From: WS-11 sp964405235
GTDB taxonomy: Bacteria > Eisenbacteria > RBG-16-71-46
NCBI GenBank assembly: GCA_964405235.1
Contig: CAYONG010000187.1
Location: 1-14,511 of the forward strand
Direction of reading: 5' to 3'
Length of the DNA: 14,511 nucleotides
Position 1 is the first letter of the stretch, and every line of letters begins with the position of its first letter. Below are positions 1-10,200 of the stretch, piece by piece. Under the pieces are notes generated by a model, which saw only the letters and a program-made list of their open reading frames with translations, searched no databases and was not told the DNA's origin. A program made the translations under genes and the position numbers.

Positions 1-1212
1 GATCGGCACGCTGGCCGCCTTGGCGTGATCAATGGCTTCGATCGTCTGCGGCTGGACGCCGCCGTCCGCTGCCACGACCAGGACGACCAGGTCGGTGGCC
101 TGGGCGCCGCGGGCGCGCATCGCGGTGAACGCCTCGTGACCCGGGGTGTCGAGGAAGCAGATCTTCTTCCCGCTCGCCAGCTCGACGTCGTATGCGCCGA
201 TATGCTGCGTGATGCCGCCCGATTCGCCGGCGATCACGTTGGTCTTGCGAATGTAGTCGAGGAGCGAAGTCTTGCCGTGGTCCACATGGCCCATGACGGT
301 GACGACCGGCGCGCGCGGCGTGAGACGTTCTTCGGCCACGACCTCGGCGTCGGCCTCCTCCTCGGCGCCGTACTCGGCGACGAATTCGACCTGGTAGCCG
401 AACTCGTCGGCCACGGTCATGATGGAGTCCCGGTCGAGACGCTTGTTGATGGTCGCCATGAGGCCGAGCCTCATGCAGACGGTGATGACCTCCTGCGGCT
501 TGACCTCCATGAGGTTGGCGAGTTCGGCGACCGTCATGAACTCGGTCGCCCGCAGAGTCTTGCTCTCCTCGACCGCGACGTCCCCCTCACCGTCCTCGCG
601 CCGGCGGTGGCGTCGCCGCGTCCCGGAGTCGAGGCTCGCCAGCGTCTTGCGGACGCTCTCGCTCACCAGTTTGTCGTCGACCGCCTTCTTCTTCTTCCGG
701 TCGCGGCGCCTGGGGCCCCGTCCGAGCGTAGGCCGGGGGCCGGCCCCGGGCACGGGGCGCGCCCCGGTGCCGAGCGAAGGGCGCGGGGCCATTCCCGCGA
801 CGCCCGTGGAGCCCGTGGAGCCGTGGGAGCCGTGGGAGCCGGGTGCGGCCGGAGGCGGCTTGGGACGCTGGGCGGCGACGGCCGCGGCGGCGGCGGCCGC
901 GCGGGCGCGCTCGTCGCGGGCGCGCTGCAGCTCGTGTTCGTGCTTGCGGGCCAGATCCTCTTTGACCGCGGTCGTCTCCTGGGCCATCTCGGCGCGGATC
1001 TTCTCGACCGTCTCGGTGAGCAGGGTGCTCATATGGTTCTTGGCCTCGGCCCCGAGCCGCTTGACGATCTGGAGCACCGCCTCGCTCGACATCCCGAGAT
1101 CCTTGGCGACCTCGTATACGCGGGGCTTCTTGACGGCGGCCGTCTTGACGGTGGGCGTCTTGCCGGCGGGCGTCTTGACGGCGGGCGTCTTAGGCACGGG
1201 GTTCCCCTTCAT
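1..1212 (-). CDS. infB: Translation initiation factor IF-2 (N-terminal part, cut by window edge)
   Basis: IF-2 is the GTPase that brings initiator fMet-tRNA to the 30S subunit and promotes subunit joining. The first 404 residues are present and the frame is open to base 1, so the C-terminal half is missing. An IF2_N helical domain follows the start (RVYEVAKDLGMSS, about residues 31-75). Then comes a charged, Ala/Pro/Gly-rich linker with GSHGSHGSTGST repeats and a KKKK run. A second IF2_N-type region (about 225-285) precedes the G domain, with G1 GHVDHGKT at 308-315, switch segment GGITQHIGAY and G3 DTPGHEAF at 355-362. The ATG at 1210-1212 lies 23 bp inside the end of nusA. There is no strong Shine-Dalgarno, so translational coupling is likely. 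Third gene of rimP-nusA-infB. Identity is secure from the G motifs; the exact start is less so. Confidence 0.97.
   Translation of the reverse strand, partial: MKGNPVPKTPAVKTPAGKTPTVKTAAVKKPRVYEVAKDLGMSSEAVLQIVKRLGAEAKNHMSTLLTETVEKIRAEMAQETTAVKEDLARKHEHELQRARDERARAAAAAAAVAAQRPKPPPAAPGSHGSHGSTGSTGVAGMAPRPSLGTGARPVPGAGPRPTLGRGPRRRDRKKKKAVDDKLVSESVRKTLASLDSGTRRRHRRREDGEGDVAVEESKTLRATEFMTVAELANLMEVKPQEVITVCMRLGLMATINKRLDRDSIMTVADEFGYQVEFVAEYGAEEEADAEVVAEERLTPRAPVVTVMGHVDHGKTSLLDYIRKTNVIAGESGGITQHIGAYDVELASGKKICFLDTPGHEAFTAMRARGAQATDLVVLVVAADGGVQPQTIEAIDHAKAASVPI
1136..1195 (-). repeat. Four tandem 15-bp coding units at the infB start / nusA stop
   Basis: Four adjacent 15-bp units (1136-1150, 1151-1165, 1166-1180, 1181-1195) share the plus-strand pattern GCGGGCGTCTTGACG with a few changes. 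On the minus strand they encode the KTPAV/KTPAG/KTPTV/KTAAV repeats at residues 8-27 of IF-2. The nusA stop codon (TAA, 1190-1192) falls inside the unit nearest the infB start. Unit length is a multiple of three, so copy-number change would keep the infB frame. Confidence 0.85.
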
Positions 1213-2677
1213 CGAGAGCGGCCCCGGGCGATGCCGCGGCGGGCTCGGCAGGTTGGGCCGGCACCGGCTCTGCAGGCGTGGACTCTGCGGGCGCGGTAGA
1301 TTCGGCAGGCGCGGACTCGGCCGGGGCCGTCAGGTCGGAAGAGGATGCGCCACCCTCGGAAGACGGCTCGGTCGCGGGCTCCATCTCGGGAGTGAACGCC
1401 AGTTCGACGGCCGGGGCCTCCGGCACCACCGGCGGATGGGCGGCGATATATTCGGTCGCCGCGCTGAGCAGCTTCTCGGCGGTCTTCTCGCCGATGCCGG
1501 GGATCTCGACCAGCTTCTCGAATGGGGTGGCCACCAACTCGTGCACGGTCTCGATACCGGCCGAGATGAGCCTCTCGGTGGTGGCCTCGCCCAGTCCGAG
1601 CTTCTCGACCTCGATTCGATTGGCGCGCTCCAGGTCCTGGCGCTTCTTCTCCTCGCTCTTCGAGGTGAGGTCGATCTTCCAGCCGGTGAGGCGCGCGGCC
1701 AGCCGGGCATTCTGACCGCCCTTGCCGATGGCGAGCGAGAGCTGGTCGTCGGCCACGATCACGATCATGCGCTTCTCGGCCTCCTGGACACGCACGTCCA
1801 TGACCTTGGCCGGCGAGAGCGCGCGCGACACGAACACGCTGGGATCCTGCGACCATGGCACGATGTCGATGCGCTCGCCGCCCAGCTCGCGCACGATGCT
1901 CTGCACGCGCGAGCCCTTGAGGCCGACGCACGAACCCACCGCGTCCACGCGCGGATCGGTCGAGTAGACCGAGATCTTGGAGCGGAAGCCCGCCTCGCGC
2001 GCGACCGCCTTGATCTCGACAATGCTCTCCGCGATCTCGGGCACCTCGTTCTCGAACAGACGGCGAAGGAACTCGGGATGGGTGCGCGACAGGATGACCT
2101 GGGGCCCCTTCGCCGACTTGTCGACGATCGTCACGACCGCGCGCACGTATTCGCCCTGGCGATGGTACGAGCGCGGGATCTGCTCGCGCGCGGGCAGGAA
2201 TCCCTCCGAGTGATCGAGCTTGACGATGACGTTTCCGCGATCGACCTGTTGGACGATGCCGCGCACCAGCGTGCCGATCTTGTCCGAATACTCCTTGAAC
2301 ACGCGATCCCGCTCCGCCTCGCGCACCCGCTGGATGAGCACTTGCTTGGCGGTCTGGATGGCGTTGCGGCCGAACTCCGCGATCGGAAGCGGGAAGGTCA
2401 GGACGTCGCCGATCTGGGCGTTGGACTGGTGCGCCCGCGCTTCTTCGAGCGTGAGCTGGAGCGAGGCATCCTCGACAGTCTCGACCACGGTCTTGCGGAG
2501 CGCCACGGTGATGGCGCCGGTCTCGTTCGAGAACTTGACCTCGACGTCGGCGGTCGCCCCGTACTTCTTGCGGACCGCGCTGGCGAGCCCGGCTTCGAGC
2601 GTTTCGACCAGCAGTTGCCGGTCGACGCTCTTCTCGCGCGTAATCTGACTTAGCGCGTCCAGGATCTCGTAGTTCAT
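1190..2677 (-). CDS. nusA: Transcription termination/antitermination factor NusA
   Basis: NusA binds RNA polymerase and nascent RNA and controls pausing, termination and antitermination. The 495-residue product has the full family order: N-terminal RNAP-binding domain (1-125), S1 domain (about 135-200, GTLVRGIVQQVDRGNVIVKL), KH1 with GLKGSRVQ at 252-259, KH2 with IGKGGQNARLA at 317-327, then a helix-hairpin-helix C-terminal domain (about 355-413, EIPGIGEKTAEKLL). A disordered tail of PAES/PAEP repeats (about 450-485) ends the protein. I chose the ATG at 2675-2677 because it has GGAGGT five bases upstream and gives the usual NusA start (MNYEILDALSQI). An in-frame start further upstream at 2758 would add 27 atypical residues. 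Its ATG overlaps the rimP stop (ATGA) and its 3' end overlaps infB, so the three genes form one operon. Confidence 0.97.
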   Translation of the reverse strand: MNYEILDALSQITREKSVDRQLLVETLEAGLASAVRKKYGATADVEVKFSNETGAITVALRKTVVETVEDASLQLTLEEARAHQSNAQIGDVLTFPLPIAEFGRNAIQTAKQVLIQRVREAERDRVFKEYSDKIGTLVRGIVQQVDRGNVIVKLDHSEGFLPAREQIPRSYHRQGEYVRAVVTIVDKSAKGPQVILSRTHPEFLRRLFENEVPEIAESIVEIKAVAREAGFRSKISVYSTDPRVDAVGSCVGLKGSRVQSIVRELGGERIDIVPWSQDPSVFVSRALSPAKVMDVRVQEAEKRMIVIVADDQLSLAIGKGGQNARLAARLTGWKIDLTSKSEEKKRQDLERANRIEVEKLGLGEATTERLISAGIETVHELVATPFEKLVEIPGIGEKTAEKLLSAATEYIAAHPPVVPEAPAVELAFTPEMEPATEPSSEGGASSSDLTAPAESAPAESTAPAESTPAEPVPAQPAEPAAASPGAALDEGEPRA

Positions 2678-3162
2678 CGCGGACCTCCGCCCTGGCGCGA
2701 ACGCGCCCAGGGATCGACGACCAGGTGGGCGGTCTTCACCTCCACCCACGGAAACCAATGTTCTGTGCCTTCATCGGTACGGATCCCGGCCCGGCCTTCG
2801 CTGGGACCCAGCAGCTCGCCCTCGTAGTGGCGTCGCCCCTCGTACGCCACCATGGTGGTCAGCGCGGCCCGTTGTCCGGCAAAACGCTGGACCGCGTCCA
2901 GCGTCCGGATCGGCCGATCGAGACCCGGCGAGCTGACCTCCAGGAAGTAGGGACCTGCGACCGTCTGATTCATTTCGAGGCAATCCGACAACCGCCGACT
3001 GAAACGCGCGCAATCCCCCACCCGGACGCCCCCCGGACGATCGAGAAGGACACGGATCGTCCGACGGCCCCCCTGGACCAGTAGCTCGACGTCGACGAGC
3101 TCCAGTCCATCCTCCGCGGCGAGGGGATCCGCCAACTGGCGAACCTCTTCTCGGACTTCCAA
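2674..3162 (-). CDS. rimP: Ribosome maturation factor RimP
   Basis: RimP assists maturation of the 30S ribosomal subunit. The N-terminal domain shows GLELVDVELL (about 19-28), RTIRVLLDRPGGV and the family hallmark YFLEVSSPGLDRP (72-84). A C-terminal SH3-like domain follows. I prefer the TTG at 3160-3162: GGGAG lies six bases upstream, the protein begins just before the conserved first helix (EVREEVRQLADPL), and the length (162 aa) is close to the usual 150-160. The frame stays open to an ATG at 3264 (196 aa), but that would translate through a perfect terminator-like hairpin and add unrelated residues. First gene of the operon; its TGA overlaps the nusA ATG. The family call is secure, the start is moderately supported. 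Confidence 0.93.
   Translation of the reverse strand: MEVREEVRQLADPLAAEDGLELVDVELLVQGGRRTIRVLLDRPGGVRVGDCARFSRRLSDCLEMNQTVAGPYFLEVSSPGLDRPIRTLDAVQRFAGQRAALTTMVAYEGRRHYEGELLGPSEGRAGIRTDEGTEHWFPWVEVKTAHLVVDPWARSRQGGGPR
2683..2688 (-). promoter_or_regulatory. Ribosome binding site of nusA
   Basis: GGAGGT on the minus strand, five bases before the nusA ATG and inside the last codons of rimP. It is the strongest Shine-Dalgarno I noticed in the window, and it decides the nusA start in favour of 2677 over the longer reading frame. Confidence 0.8.
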
Positions 3163-3195
3163 ATCGGGCTCCCGAGCAACACTGGAGAACAAGAC

Positions 3196-3227
3196 AAAAA
3201 ACGGAGTGGTCGCGCCTGCACCACTCC
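3196..3227 (-). terminator. Intrinsic terminator or attenuator upstream of rimP
   Basis: Read on the minus strand: GGAGTGGT (3227-3220), a 9-base loop, ACCACTCC (3210-3203), G, then six T (3201-3196). The 8-bp stem is perfect, which is the classic intrinsic terminator layout. It lies about 135 bp after the end of the glutaminyl-cyclase-like gene and about 35 bp before the chosen rimP start. It could end read-through from the sprA unit, or act as an attenuator in the rimP-nusA-infB leader; terminator-type leaders ahead of rimP operons are known in other bacteria. The sequence alone does not separate these options. Confidence 0.7.
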
Positions 3228-3326
3228 TGGCTGGCAAGGTACAGGAGGCGAGCCGGCTGGGCAAGCGCGGTTTGCCCCCAGATTGGGTGACGGGGAGCTT
3301 CGCCAGGCGCGGGCCGCGGGGTGGGC

Positions 3327-3352
3327 CCGGGCGAGGCCGAAGCCCCGCCCGG
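3327..3352 (-). terminator. GC-rich UUCG-tetraloop hairpin after the sprA unit
   Basis: On the minus strand, eight bases after the stop codon of the M28 gene, an 11-bp stem (including one G-U pair) encloses a UUCG loop closed by C-G: inner arms GGGCGGGGC and GCCTCGCCC. cUUCGg is an exceptionally stable tetraloop. No U-tract follows, so it may protect the mRNA 3' end or cause pausing or weak termination rather than act as a standard intrinsic terminator. The 3163-3360 gap otherwise holds only the terminator-like stem nearer rimP. Confidence 0.5.
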
Positions 3353-3360
3353 CCAATCGC

Positions 3361-4287
3361 CTAGCGGCCCCGGGCGAGCGGGCTTGAGTACACCAGCCAG
3401 GCGGCTACCCGGGCCACCTCGGCCAGGCTGGCGGCCGAGACCTGGTCAATCCGGTCACGGTGGGTATGCCAGGCGCCGTAGTCGAAGTCGATGATGTCGA
3501 CCGCCGGAACCCCCGCCTCGAGTAGCGGGACGTGGTCGTCGGTGACCCGGTGGCGCGGCGCGGCGCGGAAGCCGCGGGCTCCGCTGGCGCGGGCGCCCGC
3601 CATCACCATCGCCACCAAATTCGCGGCCTGCTCGGCCGAGCGCTGCTCGGGATGGATGTCGAGGTCGCGATCGCCGACCATGTCGAACACGAACGCGGCG
3701 GTCGGCCGCGGTTCCGTCAGCCGCGCGGCGTAACCCTTCGCGCCGAGCGAGAACTCCTCCGGATGATCGGGGCGCCCCTGATCCTCGCCGTCGAAGAAGA
3801 CCAGATCCACCGCCACCCTAGGCGGGCGGCGCGACATGAGCTCGGCCACCTCGAGTAAGATCGCAACGCCAGAGCCCCCGTCGTTGGCGCCGGGGACGGG
3901 ATCGCCACGCCGCGCCGAATCGGGGTCCTGGTCGCACCAGGGGCGGGTGTCGTAATGGGCGGCCAATACGATGCGGCGGCCCCCCGCGGCCGCGCGCGGG
4001 CCGAATCGGCCGATCAGATTCATCAACGGCAGCGGCTCGGCCATGGTGCTGTCGGTGAAGCGCTGCCGCTCGACCGCACCGCCCAACCGGGCCAGCTCGT
4101 CCGCAATCCAGTCCTGCACCGTCGCGTGGCCCGGGCTGCCCGGCAGACGCGGGCCGGCGTCGACCTGTCGCGCCACGCGCGCGAGGGCGCGCGCGCCGTC
4201 GACTGCCCCGCGCGGCGCCGACCCGCACGCCGGCACTCCGACGCTCGCGAGCAGCACCAGCGTGAGCCACCCACGGGCTGAGCGCAT
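3361..4287 (-). CDS. Lipoprotein M28-family metalloenzyme, glutaminyl-peptide cyclotransferase-like
   Basis: A 308-residue zinc enzyme of the M28 / glutaminyl cyclase fold, probably periplasmic. Residues 1-21 form a lipoprotein signal with lipobox VPAC (Cys21). Metal-site motifs appear in family order: HYDTRP (His111, Asp113), GANDGGSG (Asp136), FFDGEDQG (Glu168 as likely general base, Asp169 as likely ligand), DMVGD (Asp202) and WHT (His274). The segments TRPWCDQDPD, GANDGGSGV, VTDDH and WHT match, from memory, bacterial type II glutaminyl cyclases more than M28 aminopeptidases; these cyclases turn N-terminal Gln into pyroglutamate. An M28 aminopeptidase remains the alternative. The ATG (4285-4287) overlaps the sprA TGA as TGATG with no Shine-Dalgarno, so translation probably depends on ribosomes finishing sprA. 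Confidence 0.88.
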   Translation of the reverse strand: MRSARGWLTLVLLASVGVPACGSAPRGAVDGARALARVARQVDAGPRLPGSPGHATVQDWIADELARLGGAVERQRFTDSTMAEPLPLMNLIGRFGPRAAAGGRRIVLAAHYDTRPWCDQDPDSARRGDPVPGANDGGSGVAILLEVAELMSRRPPRVAVDLVFFDGEDQGRPDHPEEFSLGAKGYAARLTEPRPTAAFVFDMVGDRDLDIHPEQRSAEQAANLVAMVMAGARASGARGFRAAPRHRVTDDHVPLLEAGVPAVDIIDFDYGAWHTHRDRIDQVSAASLAEVARVAAWLVYSSPLARGR

Positions 4288-7200
4288 CAGAACGTAAATT
4301 GTGCCCGTAGCTCGACACGGACGCTGCGGCGGACGATGTCGGTCTGCTTGTTGTTGGTCTGGCTGAATCCCAGCTCCGCGTTGCCGGTCACGTTGGTGCT
4401 GAACCCGTAGGAACCGCGGGCGTTGACGTTGAGCCGGTCCTCGGATACCGGGTTGAACGGCCGGTCGAGCCCCGCCTGGCGCGTCTCGCTCTTGCGTCGG
4501 GAAAACGCCCCGGTGAGTCCCAGGGTGATGTTGGTTTTCACCGTGTTCGCTTTGCCGAGGAAGCTCACCTTCTGGCCCCGAGTGTACGACCGGGTGAGGC
4601 TCAGATCGACGTCGGTGTTCGCATCCGTGCTGATCGAGTTGCCGACCTGCCGGTACTGAGCCTCGGTGCCGCGGTGCTGGATGCGAAACTCGGCTCGGGT
4701 GCCGTTCTTCAAGTCCCCGGTCAGGCCGACCAGCGGGCGCCACTCGGTGCTGGTCGAGATGTTGGTCGGGGTAGGGCTGTTGGAGAACTCGGTCGTGCGG
4801 TTGCGGCTGAAGACACTCCGGAGCTTCGGATTGACGAACAGGCGCTTGAGGCCGATGACCTCCGGCAACTTGCCGTAGTCCACGTCGAGGGTGGGGTATT
4901 GCACCCGGCGCGTACGGTTGACCAGGCTGTTGTAGGCCGAGCGCCGCACCGAGAGATCGGCATTGGTCTGGATGCTCGCCCCGCGCGGGAGCGTGATCCG
5001 AGTGCGCGCCCCCGTCCGCCAGTCCTGGCTCTGGGTGATCGCGTTGCCAAAGCCGGCGCGCACCGGGCCGGTCGAATCCGCGGAGAGACCCGGATCAGCC
5101 GAGAGCCCGGTCAGGTACCCCAGGGTCGGCGTGCCGGTCAGCCGCGTGTAGCTGCTGCTGCGGGTGACGGTGGCATCGACCGACAGCGCCCCGAGACGCG
5201 AGAGCCAGCCATGCCAGCCGGGCTGCGCCCGCTTGATCGAGTCGCGAGGCGCGGATCGGGAACGCACCCCCAGCTGGTCGAACGGCAGCGTCCAGTTGAC
5301 GGTGAACGCCTCGGCGTTGTTGACGGCGCGCAAGCTGAGATCGGGCGACAATTCGGGACCGTTGTTCTGGAAGTAACTGGAGTTCCAGCTGAGCTGGGGT
5401 CGCAGCCAGGTCCCCCGATTCGCGGAGTACCGCGAGCTGAACGACTGATTCCACTGGACGACCCTCCCCAGGTTGATGAATCCGATCTCCTCGCGCAGGT
5501 GCGCGGGCAGGGTGAGGTTCCGCTTCGCCTGGAATTGGTGGTGGAGCAGATCGAACGGCCGCGTGTCGGCCCCGAAGTCGATGCCGGCGGTGCGGCCGAC
5601 CGTGGCGTTACGCAGCACCAGCGACCCGGTTGCGTCGCGCCGGCGGTCGTAGGTGCGACTCGAGCGGGTCGAGACCCCGTAGTTCCAGTAGAACCGCTCC
5701 GGCAGCGGCCAGAGGCGGAAGCGGGTGCCGGGCACCGAAATCTGAAGTAGCCGGCGCGGCGAGATCGTATAGCCCACCCCCGCGGTGGTCGAGTGCGAGG
5801 TATCGACCGAGGATGGGTTGCTGTTCTCGCTGCTGCTTCGGTTGATGTTCGCGGTGATGCCACCGAGGGTGTAGCGCAGGAACGGGTTCGAGCGCTCGCT
5901 CCACGTGCGCGTGTAGCTCATGGCGTAGTTGCGGGTGTCCGACCGGCTCTCACTCGCCTCGGCGATGGCGCCGGTGCGCACGACGTCGTCCCCCGCCGTG
6001 TAGCGTGGCTGGGCGCGGTTTCCCGACATGCTGAAGGTGACCGGCAGCACCAGGCCAGTGCCCATGAAGAAGCGGTGCAGGTCGAAGTTGGTGGTCGCCG
6101 CGAAGCTGCTGGTGCGGTTGCCGGTCCCGCGCGTCTCGCCCACCTGGAGGAAGTCCTCGTCACGGGAGTTGTAGGTGAAGTTGTACCCGAGGAGGTCCGA
6201 CATCCGGCCCGAGATCGCCAGCCGCTGCGCCCGCCCGCGGTCGCGGGCGACGTCGGTGGCGCGCATCTCGTCCACCCACAGGCGCCCCGAGGGATAGACC
6301 GTTGTCCCCTCGAGGTTGAGCAGGCCGACCGAGATGCGCCGCAGGCGCGTGAACGACGGTCGTCCCTTGACAACGAGAGTCACACCGGGCTCAGCGCCGG
6401 GGGCGACGATGGTGTCCCGGCCCGCGTACTGGGGCTCGAGCTTGAGATTCGAGAGTTCGGTGAGCTTGAGCTGCACCTCGGACCAGCCGATCGACCGCGG
6501 CGAGGAGGCGCTCGGCACCGGCGCTCGGTACTCGTAAAAGTTGATGCCTCGTTCGTCGGAGGCGAACCGCACGAAGTAGAACAGGCTGTCGGTGACGGAC
6601 CCGCCGATCGGCGGGGCGTATCCCGGGATGTCGAATCCCGCCACGAAGAAGCGCAGCGTGCCGTAGCGGGAGTAGTTCTCGTCGATCGAGAAGCTCTTGA
6701 AGGCTTCGAGCGAATCGCCGGGCAGTAAGCCTGTGAATTCTAGTTCGAGCGACTGCTCGCGCCGCGTCAGGTCCTGCGCGCCGTTGCGAGTGCTGCCCGG
6801 GTCGAACGGCGGCACATAGATGTCCGCGTTGTCCACGTTGTTGACCGAGTTGAGCGTCACGGTGGTGCCGGACTGCTTCTGCGCCTGCGTCGGTTCGCCC
6901 ACCAGCCAGCGGCTCCCGACGATCTCCATCCCGCCCAGCATTAGGAACGGCCGCTTCTCGCCGATCGCCGAATTCACGACGTCGTCGGCGGTCATGATCC
7001 CCTCCACCCACACGCGTACGTGCCGGGCGAGCGTCAGGTCGGGCGATCCAAAGCTGTCCCGCGTGGCGTCCGAGATCGGGATACGATAGCGGCGCCAGCC
7101 GTTGTCGGGCGGGATGGCCTCGCCATTGTTGGCGAAGGTACGTCCGGGCGTGTAGACCGAGTCGGCGAGGTAGGCCGACGAGGCAAGATCGATGGTGTAC

Positions 7201-10200
7201 TCGAAATAGGCCTCATCCAGGTCGAGACTGTTGCTGAGATTGAGATCTTCGGTGTCCGGGACGGGACGGACGTTCTTGTTGCCCTCGGTGCCGTTTGTGA
7301 ACAACCAGCGATCGGGGTCCAGATTGCGGCGCGGGTCGTTGTTGTCCACGTTCGGCTGCCGGAAATCGTCGCCCGAGGGATCGCTGCTCCCCGAGGTGAC
7401 CAGGCTCGGGTCGGAGGTCTCGCCGGGGTTGGTGACCCCGTCCACTCCGGTGTCTTCGTTGTTGCTGTCGGTTACGGTGAGCTGGTTGTCGCGCGGGAGC
7501 AGGTCCTCGGTGTCGAGACTGCGCTTGGCCGGGATGCCCGGCGAGCGGCGCTGGTCCTCGCTCACCACCCCGAGATCCACGTGGAGCTTTACGCTCTGGC
7601 CCGGCAGGCGGGGGACTTTCGTCTGGTCGCGAAAGTCGTTCACCCAGAGCTCGATGAACTGGGCCCGTGACAGGTCGAGCCCCACCGGATCGAGCGGATA
7701 GGTGAGCCCCACCCATAGCGAATCGCCGGGGGCCGCCCACGGCGCAGGCGGCCGGCGCGGGACCGAGATCGCCAACACCTGGCGCGAGTTCTGGGCGCCC
7801 TGCGCGTCGGTCAGGTTGGGCTTGAGCTCACGCTCCTTAACAGCGTTCAAGGGCGTGAACCAGTGCACCTCGGCGTTCCTCTGGAAGCGCTGGATGCTGT
7901 CGACGCCCGCCCCGACCTTGCGGCTCGGCATGCTCGACCAGTACCACCGTTCGGGGGTCATCGTCAGCGAGGCCGCGTCACGCACTCCCTCCATGTCGTC
8001 GATGAACACCTCGTTAAACGTGTTGGGGTTGGGGAACGACGCCCCCACCTCGGCCGAGACGTTGAACTCGGAGGGGGCGGTCGTGCGCACGCCCGGGAGC
8101 GCGTCGACCCAGTGGGTCAGGAACTCGGGACGCGTGCGCCACTCCCCGTTCACGTCCCCAATCACCACCCGCGACGGCTCCTCGCCCAGGCGCGGGCGCA
8201 GGTCCTGCGCGCCCTTGCTCTCGTACATAAACGCGCCCCCGAGGTGCCGGTCGCGGCCGGCGAGCCGGAAGGCGCTACCGAGCAACGTGCGGCCGGCCTG
8301 CTGGAAGAGCGGGGCGTACGAGTAGTCCACGTTGATCTGATCCGCCGCGCCCGGGCTCGCCTTGAGCGTGACCCGCCCGAGATCGTAATCAATCGTGTAG
8401 TCCCGGTCGCGATCGAGCCGCCTCCCGTTGATGGTGACCGCGTCCGAGCCTTCGATGATGTTGCTGCGGCCCAGGTTGATCTCGTTCCCGGCGCGTGCGG
8501 CGGTGAACTCCAGATCGATGTAGTACTGGCTGTCCTGGGAACGCAGCGGGTTGCGCTTGTCGTAGATATCCCGGTTGCGCGCGTTGCGGTCGCCGGGGCC
8601 GCCGACCAGCGAGTCGCGTCGGAACAGGATGGCGCTCAGGACCGAGTCGAACGGCTGGAACGTGTAGCTGGGATCCCGCGTGATGCGCGGCGCGAACGGG
8701 CGCAGATCGAAGAAGAACAAGGTCCCGTTCTCGTAGTTTACGAACAGCCGGCTGGTGTTGTCGGGCAGGGTCCCGTCCACCTTACCGTCGTGCTGGCGAT
8801 AGACCGGCGTCCCGCGGGTCTCGTCGTAGTTGTCGAGTCCGAGGATCTCGGTGAAGGGAATCGGTTCGCCGGTGGGCGCCGGGATGAAGGTGACGGGCGG
8901 GTCGTCCACGCCCTGGCGGATGGTCAGATTGAACGTCCTGGCGTCGATGCGCTGGCCCGCGAGCTGGTAGAAGTTGCGCAGCTCCAGCTCGCGAGTGGGG
9001 GCGAATGGGCTGGCCGGGTCGAACAGTCCGTCCGGCCCCGCCGGCAGCTTGTTGAGCGGCGTCCGCAGCAGCTTCATCGTGCGCGCCTGCGCGCCGTCGG
9101 TGTCGAGGGTGTCGCCGCCCCCCATGGCGAACACCGGTCCCACGGCCTGACCGCCACTGACGTCACGGTAGGTGTAGGTGACCGCCAGGCGCTGGGACTC
9201 TCCGGTGATCCCGCGCTTCATGCGGATGACCTTGTAGCGTGGACCGTAGACGTCGTTGAGAATCTCGTAGTCGTTCTCCGACCCCTGGGTGAGCAGGGTG
9301 AAGAAACCCCGCACCGAGGGCGTCGGCGGGTCACCCGGCAGCGAGTCGAGCTTGACCCCGTGATCCGGGCGCGGGTCGACAAACGCGCGGCCGCGGATCG
9401 CGTTGACACGGTTGGCGTAGTTGTTCCCGTCGTCGAGATAGAGCCGGATGCTGCTCTGGTCGATCTCCTGGGTCCCGAAGGCTGGATCGCTCGGGTCGTA
9501 GAGGAGGAAGTAGACGCCGCGCACGTAGTCGTAGTCGTTGAGCGTCTGCGTCTGGCGCGGCGAACCGCCGGCGTAGGAGGCGCGCTCGCTCTTGCCCTCC
9601 TGCTTGCTCGCGAGCACGGTGAAGTCGAGCGGGCCGAAGCGCGTGGTCGCTTTCATGCCGAACAGCCCCTCGTTACGTCCACTGTACGAGACGAACTGGG
9701 TGCCCGGCAGGGCGAGGTTGGTGTTGCCAAGATCGAGCGACTGGACCATGTCGTCCTCGTCGCCCTTGTAGTTGATGGCGATCTTGTTGGCGAGCGGGAT
9801 CTGGACCGACGAGTTCTGCAGCAGGTTGACCTTGACCCGGTCCGAGAGCTGGCCCTCAAGACGGATGTCGAGGTCCTGCTCCATGTCCAGCGACGGGAAC
9901 AGCGAACGCCGCTGCCCCAGCAGCCCGGTCTGCTCGTTGCTCCATTGGCTGGTCCCGGCGAGCTTGATGTTCTCCGAGCCCGAGACGTTGATCGCGGGGC
10001 CCCCGGGACCGAGGAGGCTGGCGTACACCTTGGGCAGGTGGACGGGGAGGTTGAACTGGAGGCCGCCGGTGCGCTGGCCCCCGATCGGACTCTGCCCGGA
10101 GACGACATTCACGCTCTGACGCGAGCGGTCGGCCCACACCCGGCGGAAGTTCCGAGCCGCCAGGTCTCGATGGAATTGGCCCATCGGCACCCGCATCCCC

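Noticed and set aside
419..2653. A 744-codon plus-strand frame opposite infB and nusA
   Set aside because: Antisense to two highly conserved genes with intact motifs; the translated sequence has no recognisable domain.
3163..3264. N-terminal extension of rimP to the ATG at 3264
   Set aside because: It would translate through a perfect terminator-like stem and U-run, adds 34 residues not typical of RimP, and a TTG with GGGAG upstream fits the family start.
3236..3264. A weak promoter-like pair (TTGCCC, 17-bp spacer, TACCTT, minus strand) before rimP
   Set aside because: Only 4/6 and 3/6 matches to consensus, and the start site would fall at the foot of the terminator-like stem. Spacing is right, so it remains a weak possibility only.
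4288..4743. N-terminal extension of the M28 gene to 4743
   Set aside because: The extra part overlaps sprA in another frame and has no domain, whereas the ATG at 4287 opens directly into a clear lipoprotein signal peptide.
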